DNA of 64,000 nt from Sedimentitalea arenosa (GCF_016428585.1 NZ_JAELVR010000004.1:62001-126000), one strand, 5' to 3'; positions 16,361-25,861 are shown, counted from the stretch's first letter. Numbers and translations: made by a program. The notes: generated by a model from the sequence alone, not told the origin.

Positions 16361-18281
16361 TGTCCGATCCTTCCTCGGGAGCGTCGGGCGACCCTGCGTC
16401 GGCCTCTCCATCCTGATCTTCCACCGGATCGGCGGCAACCGCGTCCAGCGTGGTTTGCGTTTCCGGGATCGGTTCCGGCCGGATCAGGCGAAATTCGATG
16501 CGCCGGTTCTCTTCCCGGCCTTCTTCGGTATCGTTGGTGGCGATCGGCGTGGTTTCGCCATAACCAACCGCGACATAGCTGGCGGTCAGCACCCGCCGGG
16601 CGCGCAATTCGTTCAGCACCGATTGCGCGCGGGCCTGGCTGAGTTGCTGGTTCATCGATTCGCGGCCCTGGCTGTCGGTGTGCCCCTGGATTTCGAGCCG
16701 GATCTCGCCGCAGCGATCCAGGACCTCGGCGATGTCGTCCATCGTGCCGCGCGACTCTTCCGCGATGGTGGCCGAGCCGGGTTCGAACTGGATTTTGCTC
16801 TGCTGTTGGATCGCGACCAGTTCGGCTTCGCATTCCTCGGGAGTGGGCGGAATGTCGGCCGGCGGTGGTGGCGGGACATAGGCGACGTCGAGTTCGAAGG
16901 TTTCGGCCTCACCCAGCTTGTCCGACAGCAGGCCGGAAATGCGCGCGTTGACGTTCTCGCGCGCGCTGACACCGCGCACCACGACGGTTTCGGGCGAAAC
17001 CACGACCGCACCCTGGCTGAGCAGGGACAGCGCCTCGAGACCAGCCAGCACCCGCACCGCCCAATCCGGCGGCAGGTCGTTGACCAGACGGGTCGCCGTG
17101 TAGACGCTGTCGGTTCCGAACCGCGCCTTGGCATAGCTGTCCGCCGCACGTCGCAGGTCGCCCGAATTCAGGCGTCCGCGCAGCTGCACGAGGCCCTCGG
17201 GGCTGAGGGTGGCGACGAATTCGGGCGGCCCTCCATCCGCACGGTTTTCCGGTTCGGGAAGTACCGCGTGCAGGGCGAAGACGTCCGGCAGCGCGGTTTC
17301 AAGCTCTCCGACGATCCGGTCGAAGATCGCGGGATTCGTCTCCTGCGCGGCGACCAGCGTCACGTCGGCATCTGCGAAGGTGACCGATCCCGCGCCAAGT
17401 TCGGCCACCGCGCCGATCGCCACTTCGACTGCTCGCGCCCAATTGGGCGATGGCACGCCGAGCCCGATGGTGCAGACCTCGTTGCCCGAGAGGCCGGCCC
17501 TGAAAGCCGCGTCGAGAATTCGGCTGCGCGTCTTCTCGCTGTCGGCCGAGCACGCGTCGAACCGGGCGCCCTTGTCGTCGATCAGGAACCGCAGCGTGAA
17601 GGGCGTGATGACCGGGCGCGGCGCCGAGATGTCGAGCCCGATCCGCAGGCCCGGCGGTGCGGCGCGGCTCAACTGCTGTTCAAGTTCGGCCTTGGCTTCC
17701 GGGGTCTCGGACAGCGCGGTGATCCTCACGAGGCCCGCCTCGACGGACAGTTTCGACCGCGGCAAGCGGTCGAGCGCGATAGCCGAGAACGCCAGCGCAT
17801 CCTCCCACCCGGGTGGAACGGGGTAGTCGGCGATGTCCAGCAGGTCGGTGACCGGGTCCGGATCCGCGATCTCGGCCAATCGCCCGATCAGTTCCTCGCG
17901 GTCGGTGGCGGCGGGGAGCAGACCGATTATCGAGATGCCACTGTCATTGCGCAGGATTTCGAGCGAGAATCTTGGGGCCGCGATACCGGCGGAAGGGGTC
18001 ACCTCCATCGCGTTGATGATCCGCGCCGCGTCGACCTGCGTGGCGACTTGGCTGACCGCGTCGAACCGCGCGGCTTCGGTCGGTGCGGTCCCGGTCAGGA
18101 TCACCTGCAAGCCGTCGGCCTCGACCTCGGCCCAGTCATGGCCAGTGGTGTCCAGAACCTCGCGCACAGCGATTTCCGAACCATCCTCGACCGCCGTCAC
18201 GGCAAACCCGGCCGCCACGAAACTCAGCGCCGCGCCACACAGGAAGCTGATCAGAACAAAGAAGAGCGAGGACAGTTTCAT
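16347..18281 (-). CDS. OmpA family protein with BON-like repeats
   Basis: A 644-residue envelope protein. The N terminus has a hydrophobic anchor (LSSLFFVLISFLCGAALSF). A BON-like domain follows at about residues 40-105. The C terminus is an OmpA-like peptidoglycan-binding domain with FEPGSATI, IQGHTDSQG and NQQLSQARAQSV at about residues 515-620, and ends in an acidic Asp/Glu-rich tail. It likely links the membrane to peptidoglycan. It overlaps the downstream coiled-coil gene. Exact function unknown. Confidence 0.9.
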   Translation of the reverse strand: MKLSSLFFVLISFLCGAALSFVAAGFAVTAVEDGSEIAVREVLDTTGHDWAEVEADGLQVILTGTAPTEAARFDAVSQVATQVDAARIINAMEVTPSAGIAAPRFSLEILRNDSGISIIGLLPAATDREELIGRLAEIADPDPVTDLLDIADYPVPPGWEDALAFSAIALDRLPRSKLSVEAGLVRITALSETPEAKAELEQQLSRAAPPGLRIGLDISAPRPVITPFTLRFLIDDKGARFDACSADSEKTRSRILDAAFRAGLSGNEVCTIGLGVPSPNWARAVEVAIGAVAELGAGSVTFADADVTLVAAQETNPAIFDRIVGELETALPDVFALHAVLPEPENRADGGPPEFVATLSPEGLVQLRGRLNSGDLRRAADSYAKARFGTDSVYTATRLVNDLPPDWAVRVLAGLEALSLLSQGAVVVSPETVVVRGVSARENVNARISGLLSDKLGEAETFELDVAYVPPPPPADIPPTPEECEAELVAIQQQSKIQFEPGSATIAEESRGTMDDIAEVLDRCGEIRLEIQGHTDSQGRESMNQQLSQARAQSVLNELRARRVLTASYVAVGYGETTPIATNDTEEGREENRRIEFRLIRPEPIPETQTTLDAVAADPVEDQDGEADAGSPDAPEEGSDNEQN

Positions 18282-18339
18282 GCGGTGCCGGCTTCGTGTT
18301 GGATGGCCGGTTCATACCTGTCCGGGCCACGGGGTTCAA

Positions 18340-19302
18340 TCAGACGAACAGGGCGAGCACAAAGAAGATGAGCGGAATCAGGCCGGTGTCTCGATTGGCG
18401 CGGAACAGCTGCAGCATCTTGGCGTCGTCCGTTTGATCGAACCCGCGCAATTGCCAGGCCATGTGCCAACCCATGGCCCAAGGCCCGGCCAGAGCCAGCA
18501 CCAGCGCCATGAACGATCCGGTCGGCTGCACCGCCAGGATCACGGCGAGGCCCATCAGCGCGACAGTGGCGGCGAGGAAATACTTCAGCCATTTCGCCGT
18601 GTCGTCGCCGAACAGGCGCGCGGTGGATTTCACACCTATCAAAGCGTCATCCTCGGTGTCCTGGCACGCATAAATCGTGTCGTAGAACACGGTCCAGCAG
18701 ATGCCCGCGAGATAGAGCACGACGGCCGGCCAGCCGAGGCTGCCCGCATGGGCGGTCCAGATCATCACCGCCCCCCAGTTGAAGGCGAGGCCCAGAAAGA
18801 TCTGGGGCCACCATGTGAAGCGCTTGGCGAATGGATAGATCGTCACCAGCAGCAGCGACAGAACCCCCAGCGCGATGGCGGCCCGGTTGAACGTCAGCAG
18901 TATTCCGAAGGCCAGCAACGCCTGCACGCACATCCACAGGATCGCCCCGCGCAGGCTGACCTGACCCGACGGGATCGGACGGGATCGCGTGCGCGCTACG
19001 CTGCCGTCGATGTGGCGGTCGGTGATGTCGTTCCAAGTGCAGCCGGCGCCACGCATGAGGAAGGCGCCGATGGCGCAGCCGATGGCGATCCACGCATCTT
19101 CCCATCGCGGCGACTGGTCCGCCAGCATCGCGAGTGTCAGGCCCCACCAGCAGGGCAGCAGCAACAGCCAGGTTCCGATCGGGCGGTCCGCCCGCGACAG
19201 GCGCAGATAGGGCCGGGTCTCTGCCGGAGCGTAGTGGTCGACCCAGTTGTCTGCGGGCGCATCTGCGACCTGACCGTCTGGTGTTGGGGCGTTGCCTTGC
19301 AT
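18340..19302 (-). CDS. ubiA: 4-hydroxybenzoate octaprenyltransferase UbiA
   Basis: A 320-residue polytopic membrane prenyltransferase attaching the polyprenyl tail to 4-hydroxybenzoate in ubiquinone synthesis. Both aspartate-rich motifs are visible: CTWNDITDRHID and YACQDTEDD. RTRSRPIPSG after the first motif is typical. The ATG at 19302 gives MQGNAPTPDG; its start codon lies only 12 bp from the start of the divergent rsmE. Confidence 0.96.
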   Translation of the reverse strand: MQGNAPTPDGQVADAPADNWVDHYAPAETRPYLRLSRADRPIGTWLLLLPCWWGLTLAMLADQSPRWEDAWIAIGCAIGAFLMRGAGCTWNDITDRHIDGSVARTRSRPIPSGQVSLRGAILWMCVQALLAFGILLTFNRAAIALGVLSLLLVTIYPFAKRFTWWPQIFLGLAFNWGAVMIWTAHAGSLGWPAVVLYLAGICWTVFYDTIYACQDTEDDALIGVKSTARLFGDDTAKWLKYFLAATVALMGLAVILAVQPTGSFMALVLALAGPWAMGWHMAWQLRGFDQTDDAKMLQLFRANRDTGLIPLIFFVLALFV

Positions 19303-19314
19303 ATGTAAGCTTTC

Positions 19315-20043
19315 ATGACTGCAAAGATCAGGCTGTATGTAGAGCACCCGTTGGGGGAGGGGCAAACGGTTCCTTTGAACCGGGACCAGGCGCATTACCT
19401 CTTCGGCGTGATGCGCCAGGCGGTGGGCGCGCCGGTCCTGCTGTTCAACGGGTGCGACGGGGAATGGCGGGCCGAGGTCAGCGAGGCTGGCAAGCGGGGC
19501 GGGGCGCTTCGATGCGTCGAACGCACCGCCGATCTGCGCTTGCCACCCGATCTCTGGCTGATCTTCGCCCCGATCAAGAAGGCCCGGACCGATTTCATCG
19601 TCGAGAAGGCCGCCGAGATGGGGGTGGCGCGGATCGTCCCGGTGCAAACTGAATACACCAACGCGGATCGCATCCGGCAGGACCGGCTGCGGGCCCATGC
19701 GGTCGAGGCGGCGGAGCAATGCGGCGGCACGTTCGTGCCCGAGGTCGCCGACCTGATCCGGCTGGACCGACTGCTGGCGGACTGGCCGCCGGAGCGCCGC
19801 CTGCTGTTCTGCGACGAATCTCTGGCCGGCCCGTCGTCGGATTTCGAGACGCGATCAAAGGGAGAGCCGTGGGCGGTCCTGATTGGGCCCGAAGGCGGCT
19901 TTTCCCCGAATGAGCGTGAGCGCCTGTCGTCCGCACAGTTCGCACAGTCGGTCAGCCTGGGCCCGCGCATTCTGCGCGCCGACACGGCGGCGGTGGCCGC
20001 GCTGACCCTTTGGCAACAGGCGTTGGGAGACTGGCGTGACTGA
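19315..20043 (+). CDS. rsmE: 16S rRNA (uracil(1498)-N(3))-methyltransferase RsmE
   Basis: A 242-residue SPOUT-class methyltransferase. The N-terminal PUA-like region is followed by the knotted SAM-binding domain with IGPEGGFSPNE and LGPRILRADTAAVAAL, both hallmarks of RsmE. It methylates U1498 of 16S rRNA. The promoter must lie within or upstream of the divergent ubiA coding region, as only 12 bp separate the start codons. Confidence 0.96.
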   Translation: MTAKIRLYVEHPLGEGQTVPLNRDQAHYLFGVMRQAVGAPVLLFNGCDGEWRAEVSEAGKRGGALRCVERTADLRLPPDLWLIFAPIKKARTDFIVEKAAEMGVARIVPVQTEYTNADRIRQDRLRAHAVEAAEQCGGTFVPEVADLIRLDRLLADWPPERRLLFCDESLAGPSSDFETRSKGEPWAVLIGPEGGFSPNERERLSSAQFAQSVSLGPRILRADTAAVAALTLWQQALGDWRD

Positions 20044-20082
20044 TCTTGCATGTCGTCGCGCGACGCTGGCGCAGGAACGATC

Positions 20083-20610
20083 GTGAGTTTCATCCGCCCG
20101 GAAGCGCGCGCCGGTCTCTGGCGGTGGCGCGAAGTCCTGAGCGGCGCGGCGGTATCCTGCCTTGGCCTGTGGTGGGCCATCGGGCCGGGCGGCTTGCTGG
20201 GATGGGTCGGCGGGGCGCTCTGCCTTGCTGGCCTTGCGCTCTGTGTCGTCGGGCTGCAGCGAGCGCGGTTCCGGGCCGGCGACGGCGGGCCGGGCGTGGT
20301 GCAGGTGGACGAAGGCCAGATCACCTATTTCGGGCCGCTGGATGGCGGCACCGTGGCCGCAGGCGAACTGGCGCGGCTGGTGCTCGATCCGACCGCCCAC
20401 CCGGCGCATTGGCTGCTCGAGCAACCCGGCGCACCCGCGCTGGCCATCCCGGTCAATGCCGAGGGGGCCGATGTGCTGTTTGACGTGTTCGCCGCGTTGC
20501 CCGGTATCCGCACAGAGAGGATGCTGGCCGAGCTGCGCGGACGTGCAGCACACCCGGTCGTGATCTGGGAACGTCATGGCACGCGCCGCGACCACCAAAG
20601 GCTGGATTGA
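20083..20610 (+). CDS. Hypothetical membrane protein upstream of gshA
   Basis: A 175-residue protein of unknown function. Two hydrophobic helices lie near residues 20-55 (VSCLGLWWAIGPGG and CLAGLALCVVGLQ), followed by a soluble beta-rich part with GQITYFGPLDGGTVAAGEL. I chose the GTG at 20083 because AGGA sits 7 nt upstream; an ATG at 20050 in the same frame is possible but has no ribosome site. It follows rsmE closely and precedes gshA by 62 nt, so co-transcription is likely. Confidence 0.8.
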   Translation: MSFIRPEARAGLWRWREVLSGAAVSCLGLWWAIGPGGLLGWVGGALCLAGLALCVVGLQRARFRAGDGGPGVVQVDEGQITYFGPLDGGTVAAGELARLVLDPTAHPAHWLLEQPGAPALAIPVNAEGADVLFDVFAALPGIRTERMLAELRGRAAHPVVIWERHGTRRDHQRLD

Positions 20611-20672
20611 CACCCCGGCCAATTCGCCGCACTTCTGACCGCCAATGCGACACGGAAGGATCGGAGCGAGCA

Positions 20673-22043
20673 ATGTCCATTCCCCAGTCCGGCGGCGGAC
20701 CGATCGAACGGCACGAACAGCTTGCCGAATACCTGGCGGATGGCTGCAAGCCGAAGCAGGACTGGCGCATCGGCACCGAGCATGAGAAGTTCGGCTATTG
20801 CAAGGACACGCTGAAGCCGATCCCCTATGACGGCCCGCGCTCTGTCAGGGCCGTGCTCGAAGGATTGCGCGACGCGCATGGATGGGCGCCTGTCGAGGAA
20901 GGCGGCAATCTGATCGGGTTGGAGAAGGACGGCGCGAACGTCTCGCTCGAACCCGGCGGACAGCTCGAACTGTCCGGCGCGCCGCTCGAAACCATCCACG
21001 AGACCTGCGACGAGGTGAACGAACACCTGCGCGAAGTGAAGGACGTGGCCGACAAGGTGGGCGTGGGCTTCATCGGTCTTGGCGCTGCGCCGATCTGGCG
21101 GCACGAGGACATGCCCCTGATGCCCAAGGGGCGCTACAAGCTGATGGACAGTTACATGCAGAAGGTCGGCACCATGGGCACGACCATGATGCGGCGCACG
21201 TGCACGGTGCAGGTGAATCTCGATTTCGCCTCCGAGGCCGACATGGTGCAGAAGCTGCGGGTCGCGATCGCCCTGCAACCGGTGGCGACGGCCCTGTTCG
21301 CCAATTCACCGTTCCTCGACGGCAAGCCGAATGGTCACAAGAGTTGGCGGTCGCGGGTCTGGCGCGACCTAGATGCGGACCGCACCGGCATGGTGCCCTT
21401 CGTCTTCGAAGACGGGTTCGGGTTCGAGCGCTGGGTCGAATACGCGCTCGATGTGCCGATGTATTTCGTCTATCGCGACGGCAGGTATGTCGATGCGCTG
21501 GGACAATCCTTCCGCGATTTCCTGAAAGGCGAGTTGCCAGCGCTGCCAGGTGAGAAACCTCAGTTGAGCGACTGGGCCGATCACCTGACGACGCTGTTTC
21601 CCGAGGCACGGATCAAGAAGTTCATCGAGATGCGCGGCGCGGATGGCGGGCCTTGGCGTCGGCTTTGTGCTTTGCCGGCGTTCTGGGTCGGGCTGATGTA
21701 TGATCAGGGCGCGCTGGATGCGGCCTGGGACCTGGTCAAGGACTGGGATGCCGAGACCCGCGAGGCGCTGCGCGTCGCGGCGAGTGAACAGGGGCTTCAG
21801 GCCGAGGTCGGGTCCGTCCGCATGCACGATCTTGCGCGCGAGGTCGTGGCGATCGCCGATGCGGGGCTCAACGCGCGCGCCTGTCCCGGCGCGGGCGGCA
21901 TGGTCCCCGACGAGACACATTTCCTGAATGCGCTCCGCGACAGCATCCAAACCGGCCAGGTGCCGGCTGACGAGTTGCTGCAGCGCTACAACGGCGACTG
22001 GAACGGCGATCTGAGCCGGATCTACGGGGATTTCAGCTACTGA
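20673..22043 (+). CDS. gshA: Glutamate-cysteine ligase
   Basis: A 456-residue ATP-dependent ligase making gamma-glutamylcysteine, first step of glutathione synthesis. It belongs to the plant/alphaproteobacterial type: IGTEHEKFGY near the N terminus, EPGGQLELSGAP in the substrate site and TCTVQVNLDFASE. The ATG at 20673 is preceded by GGAGCGAG. Length fits the family. Confidence 0.96.
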   Translation: MSIPQSGGGPIERHEQLAEYLADGCKPKQDWRIGTEHEKFGYCKDTLKPIPYDGPRSVRAVLEGLRDAHGWAPVEEGGNLIGLEKDGANVSLEPGGQLELSGAPLETIHETCDEVNEHLREVKDVADKVGVGFIGLGAAPIWRHEDMPLMPKGRYKLMDSYMQKVGTMGTTMMRRTCTVQVNLDFASEADMVQKLRVAIALQPVATALFANSPFLDGKPNGHKSWRSRVWRDLDADRTGMVPFVFEDGFGFERWVEYALDVPMYFVYRDGRYVDALGQSFRDFLKGELPALPGEKPQLSDWADHLTTLFPEARIKKFIEMRGADGGPWRRLCALPAFWVGLMYDQGALDAAWDLVKDWDAETREALRVAASEQGLQAEVGSVRMHDLAREVVAIADAGLNARACPGAGGMVPDETHFLNALRDSIQTGQVPADELLQRYNGDWNGDLSRIYGDFSY

Positions 22044-22079
22044 ACCCTGCGCGCCCGATCCCGACTCGGGGTTGGGCCG

Positions 22080-22688
22080 TCACCCCTTCTGGCCGATGCG
22101 GCTCTCGGTGCCGGCACGAATGCGAGCGATGTTTTCGCGGTGCCGCCAGAAGATCAGCAGCGTCAACACGATGCTCAACGCCAGCGCCGTGCCGTGGCCG
22201 AGCATCACTGCCCAGATCGACGAGAAGGCGGCCGCCGCCAGCGCTCCCATCGAGGAAATGCGGCTGACCGCTGCCGCGGCGAGCCAGGTCGCACAGCAGG
22301 CGACGCCCACAGGCCAGGCGAGCGCGAGCCAGATGCCGAGGAAGGTCGCGACGCCCTTGCCACCGCGGAACCCCAGCCAGACCGGGTAGCAATGGCCGAG
22401 GAAGGCGGCCAGCGCGGCCAGTTGCACCGCGTCCTCGCCGGCAAAGCCGCGTGCCAGCAGCACCGCCACGGCCCCTTTGCCGCCATCCAGCAGCAGGGTC
22501 AGCGCTGCGGCCAGCTTGTTGCCGGTGCGCAGCACGTTGGTCGCCCCGATATTGCCCGATCCGATCGCGCGCAAGTTTCCGAGTCCCATGAGTCTCGCGA
22601 GGATCATGCCAAAGGGGATCGAGCCGAGCCCGTAGCCGAGGAGGCCCCAGAGGATCAGTTCGAAGGCGGTGGAGTCGAAGGTCGGCAT
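22080..22688 (-). CDS. plsY: Acyl-phosphate glycerol-3-phosphate acyltransferase PlsY
   Basis: A 202-residue membrane enzyme transferring an acyl group from acyl-phosphate to glycerol-3-phosphate. Family motifs seen: GYGLGSIPFG, GSGNIGATNVLR, LLDGGKGAVAV and FRGGKGVATFLG. The ATG overlaps the pyrC-like stop by one base (TGATG), so it is the last gene of the pyrB operon. Confidence 0.96.
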   Translation of the reverse strand: MPTFDSTAFELILWGLLGYGLGSIPFGMILARLMGLGNLRAIGSGNIGATNVLRTGNKLAAALTLLLDGGKGAVAVLLARGFAGEDAVQLAALAAFLGHCYPVWLGFRGGKGVATFLGIWLALAWPVGVACCATWLAAAAVSRISSMGALAAAAFSSIWAVMLGHGTALALSIVLTLLIFWRHRENIARIRAGTESRIGQKG

Positions 22689-24001
22689 CAGTCTCTCCTG
22701 AAGACCGGCGCGCCGGCGACATAGGTTGCGATCACGCGCCCCTGCATCCGGGCGCCGTCAAAGGGCGTGTTGCGTGACTTCGAGCGCAACGTCGTGCGGT
22801 CGAGCACGAAGGGCACATCCGGATCGAACAGCACGAGATCTGCGGGCGCACCGGGGGCAAGCCGGCCACAGGGCAAGCCGAGGCGCTTGGCCGGGTTCAG
22901 CGACAGCGCGGCGAAAAGCGTCGGCATGTCGACCTGCCCGGCATGGAAGAGCCGCATCGCCGCGGGCAGCAGTGTTTCAAGCGCCACCGCGCCGCTCGCG
23001 GCTTCCTCGAACGGCAGGCGTTTGGATTCCTCGTCCTGCGGGGTATGCATCGAGCTGATGATGTCGATCAGCCCATCGCGCAGCGCCTCGATCACCGCGA
23101 TCCGGTCGTCCTCGGCGCGCAGCGGCGGCTTGACCTTGAAGAAGGTGCGGTAATCGGCGACGTCCAGATCGTTCAGCGTCAGGTGATGGATGCTGACACC
23201 TGCCGTGATGTCCAGCCCGTTGCGCTTGGCGCGTTGCAGGGCGGGCAGAGCACGGGCAGTGGTGATCTGGTCGGCGTGATAGCGCGCCCCGGTCATCTCG
23301 AGCAACGCGATGTCGCGGTCCAGCCCCATCCGCTCGGCCATCGGCGAGACTGCGGGCAGTCCCCTGAGCGAGGCGAACTTGCCCGAGGTTGCGCAGGCGC
23401 CATCCGACAGGATCGGTTCCTGCGGGTGGGCGATCACCAGCGCTCCGAGCGCGCGCGCATAGGTGAGGGCACGGGCGAAGACCTTGGTGTTCTGCACCAC
23501 GTGGTCGCAATCGGTGAAGGCGACGGCACCGGCATCCATCAGGAAGCTGATCTCGGTCATCTCGCGCCCGGCGCGTCCCTTGGTCAGGGAGGCCATCGGC
23601 AGCACGTTGACCGGCGCGGCGGCATTCGCCCGCCGGGTCACGAATTCCAGCGTTTCCGGGCTGTCGATCGCCGGGACCGTGTCGGGTCGCGTCACCATGG
23701 TCGTGACACCGCCCGCGGCAGCGGCCAGCCCGGCCGAACGATAGCTTTCCTTGTGCCGCTCGCCGGGTTCACAGACCTTGACGCCGATATCGACGATGCC
23801 CGGGGCGAGGCACTTGCCGTTGCAGTCGATCACCTCGAGCGTCCCGGGTGGCAACTTGAGCGCGTTTGCGATTGCCGCGGGCGTCTCGGCCGATTCGGGC
23901 GGGGCCGCGATTGCTCCGTTACTGACCAGCAGCATGCCGGGCTGGTCGGTCCGGGCCTCGGGGTCGATCAGGCGGGCGTTGATGAAGAGTTGAACAGTCA
24001 T
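22688..24001 (-). CDS. pyrC: Dihydroorotase homologue lacking metal ligands (PyrC'-type)
   Basis: A 437-residue dihydroorotase-like amidohydrolase. The usual metal-binding HxH after PGxxD is replaced: the sequence reads PGIVDIGVKVCEPGE near residue 72. The catalytic DHAPH motif is replaced by SSMHTPQ near residue 318. Two histidines remain (IAHPQEP, SIHHLTL). This matches non-catalytic PyrC' proteins that pair with PyrB in pseudomonads and stabilise its aspartate carbamoyltransferase. A true dihydroorotase would then be encoded elsewhere. It starts in an ATGA overlap with the upstream small gene. Confidence 0.88.
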   Translation of the reverse strand: MTVQLFINARLIDPEARTDQPGMLLVSNGAIAAPPESAETPAAIANALKLPPGTLEVIDCNGKCLAPGIVDIGVKVCEPGERHKESYRSAGLAAAAGGVTTMVTRPDTVPAIDSPETLEFVTRRANAAAPVNVLPMASLTKGRAGREMTEISFLMDAGAVAFTDCDHVVQNTKVFARALTYARALGALVIAHPQEPILSDGACATSGKFASLRGLPAVSPMAERMGLDRDIALLEMTGARYHADQITTARALPALQRAKRNGLDITAGVSIHHLTLNDLDVADYRTFFKVKPPLRAEDDRIAVIEALRDGLIDIISSMHTPQDEESKRLPFEEAASGAVALETLLPAAMRLFHAGQVDMPTLFAALSLNPAKRLGLPCGRLAPGAPADLVLFDPDVPFVLDRTTLRSKSRNTPFDGARMQGRVIATYVAGAPVFRRD

Positions 24002-24387
24002 GGACGCGCCTTTTCTATCGCGGCGATGGTCGCTGCAGGATCGGCCTGGTAGCGGATCAGGTGCTTGTGGCCATCGGTCGTGACGACCTGCACGAAACTG
24101 GCCATGCTCCGCAGGGTGGCGATCTGTGCCAGCGGAACGCGCTGTCCCATTGGGCCGACCAGCGCATCGTCCTGAAGCTCCCAGACTTGCGACAACTGTT
24201 CGGAGGCCATGTACCAGCCGCGCAAGGCAATTGCCGCCAGCCCCGCGACCGCGCCGGTCCAGATGTGGGGATCTCCCAGCAGCCAGAGGATCAGCATCGC
24301 CGCCGCCATGGCGAAGGCGGCCAGCTTGACGTGGCTTTGTACATAGGCGTCGCGGTCGGCCGGAAAACGCACGACGGTGCCGCTCAT
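23998..24387 (-). CDS. Hypothetical membrane protein between pyrB and pyrC'
   Basis: A 129-residue protein with two hydrophobic helices (LAAFAMAAAMLILWLLG and TGAVAGLAAIALRGWYMA) followed by a C-terminal beta-rich segment (QDDALVGPMGQRVPLAQIATL) like a bacterial PH-type domain. It overlaps both neighbours by 4 nt (ATGA), so it is translated as part of the pyrimidine operon. Function unknown. Confidence 0.85.
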   Translation of the reverse strand: MSGTVVRFPADRDAYVQSHVKLAAFAMAAAMLILWLLGDPHIWTGAVAGLAAIALRGWYMASEQLSQVWELQDDALVGPMGQRVPLAQIATLRSMASFVQVVTTDGHKHLIRYQADPAATIAAIEKARP

Positions 24388-24917
24388 CGCAGCACCAGGT
24401 AGACGACCGCCGCGATCAGCAACATGAACGCCGCGAAGATTCCGCCACCGATCTGGCGAGCGCGCTGTCGCGCGGCGCGGGGCGAGCGCGGCGCATCCGT
24501 GTTGGGCCGCGCGCTGGCGGTCTCGATCGGCGTGGCGGTCCAGTCGAGCGGCGGTTCCTCGTAGGTGGCGACCAGTCGGATGTCGGAGGTCGGGTGCAGA
24601 GTCACGGCACGCCCCCCGAAGGCGCGGCTGAGCACCAGCATGACGTGGCCTTTCAGCGACTCGAGCCTGGCGCGGTCCGGCGCGACCTGCTCGGCGGGGA
24701 TGCCGCAGCCTTCGACGAGATAGCCCGCGAGGCCCAGCTGTTCGAGATCCTCGACCGGGAAGATCTCGACATAGGCGGGATCGACCTGCAACACGCCGAG
24801 CACCCCGTCCGGACCGCCCGGCTGACGCAGGTCCTCCGCGCAGTCCTCGGGCATGTTCAGTTCGAACACCCGGACCTTGCCGGTCTCGTTGGCGGGGATG
24901 ATCAGAGGTTGGGTCAT
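24384..24917 (-). CDS. Hypothetical tail-anchored protein between pyrB and pyrC'
   Basis: A 177-residue protein: a soluble N-terminal domain of about 125 residues, a Pro/Arg-rich linker ([17 protein letters not shown]), then a single C-terminal hydrophobic helix ending at the stop codon ([18 protein letters not shown]). That topology is a tail anchor with the main domain in the cytoplasm. It overlaps pyrB and the next gene by 4 nt each. No domain recognised; a link to PyrB/PyrC' is inferred from coupling only. Confidence 0.85.
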   Translation of the reverse strand: MTQPLIIPANETGKVRVFELNMPEDCAEDLRQPGGPDGVLGVLQVDPAYVEIFPVEDLEQLGLAGYLVEGCGIPAEQVAPDRARLESLKGHVMLVLSRAFGGRAVTLHPTSDIRLVATYEEPPLDWTATPIETASARPNTDAPRSPRAARQRARQIGGGIFAAFMLLIAAVVYLVLR

Positions 24918-25861
24918 GCGGCGTCCGGGCGGCTGGACAACAGGTTGCGGGCCAGAAGCTCCATCGCAGCCATGCGCACGGCGACGCCCATCTCGACCTG
25001 GTCCTGGATTACCGAGCGGTTGATGTCGTCCGCGAGCGTGCCGTCAATCTCGACCCCGCGGTTCATCGGCCCGGGATGCATCACGATCGCATCCGGTTTC
25101 GCGAGGGCCAGTTTCTCGAGGTCCAGGCCGAAGCGATGGTAATACTCGCGCTCGGACGGAATGAAGCCGCCATCCATGCGTTCGCGTTGCAGGCGCAGCA
25201 TCATCACCACGTCGGCATCGGCGAGACCCGCATGCATGTCGTCGAAGACTTCGACGCCGAACTGCTCGATCTGGCTGGGCATCAGGGTCGGCGGGCCGAT
25301 CAGCCGAATGCGGTTCTCCATCTTGCCCAACAGCAGGATGTTGGAGCGTGCAACGCGCGAATGGGCGATGTCGCCGCAGATCGCCACCGTCAGCCGGTGC
25401 AGCCGCCCCTTGGCGCGGCGGATCGTGAGCGCGTCGAGCAGCGCTTGGGTCGGATGTTCGTGCCGCCCATCGCCGGCATTCAGGACCGCGCAATTGACTT
25501 TCTGCGCGAGCAGGTCGACCGCGCCCGATTGCGGATGGCGCACCACCAGAAGATCGGGGTGCATCGCGTTCAACGTGAGGGCGGTGTCGATCAGAGTCTC
25601 GCCCTTCTTGATCGAACTTGCCTGCATCGCCATGTTCATCACGTCTGCACCGAGCCGCTTGCCGGCGATCTCGAAGGAGGCCTGGGTGCGGGTCGAGTTC
25701 TCGAAAAACATGTTGATCTGCGTGAGGCCCGCCAGCACGTCGGAATGCTTGGCCGACTGACGGTTCAGCGTCACGTAGTCTTCGGCCAGGTCGAGGATCG
25801 TGGTGATGTCCTGCGGGCCAAGCTGTTCGATTCCCAGCAGGTGGCGATGGAGAAAGGACAT
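24914..25861 (-). CDS. pyrB: Aspartate carbamoyltransferase catalytic subunit
   Basis: A 315-residue transcarbamoylase joining carbamoyl phosphate and aspartate. The carbamoyl-phosphate motif [13 protein letters not shown] and the sequence [11 protein letters not shown] are diagnostic. The ATG at 25861 begins [10 protein letters not shown] and has GGAG 10 nt upstream; in-frame codons further upstream run into the divergent glycosylase gene. First gene of the five-gene operon pyrB-hyp-hyp-pyrC'-plsY. Confidence 0.97.
   Translation of the reverse strand: MSFLHRHLLGIEQLGPQDITTILDLAEDYVTLNRQSAKHSDVLAGLTQINMFFENSTRTQASFEIAGKRLGADVMNMAMQASSIKKGETLIDTALTLNAMHPDLLVVRHPQSGAVDLLAQKVNCAVLNAGDGRHEHPTQALLDALTIRRAKGRLHRLTVAICGDIAHSRVARSNILLLGKMENRIRLIGPPTLMPSQIEQFGVEVFDDMHAGLADADVVMMLRLQRERMDGGFIPSEREYYHRFGLDLEKLALAKPDAIVMHPGPMNRGVEIDGTLADDINRSVIQDQVEMGVAVRMAAMELLARNLLSSRPDAA

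Noticed and set aside
16266-18371. 701-codon open frame antisense to the OmpA-family gene
   Set aside because: Composition is typical of a shadow frame, and the minus strand has a complete OmpA domain and a good neighbour overlap.
22044-22079. Terminator between gshA and plsY
   Set aside because: Only short, mutually exclusive stems (CCCGA/TCGGG, AACCC/GGGTT) and no T run on either strand.
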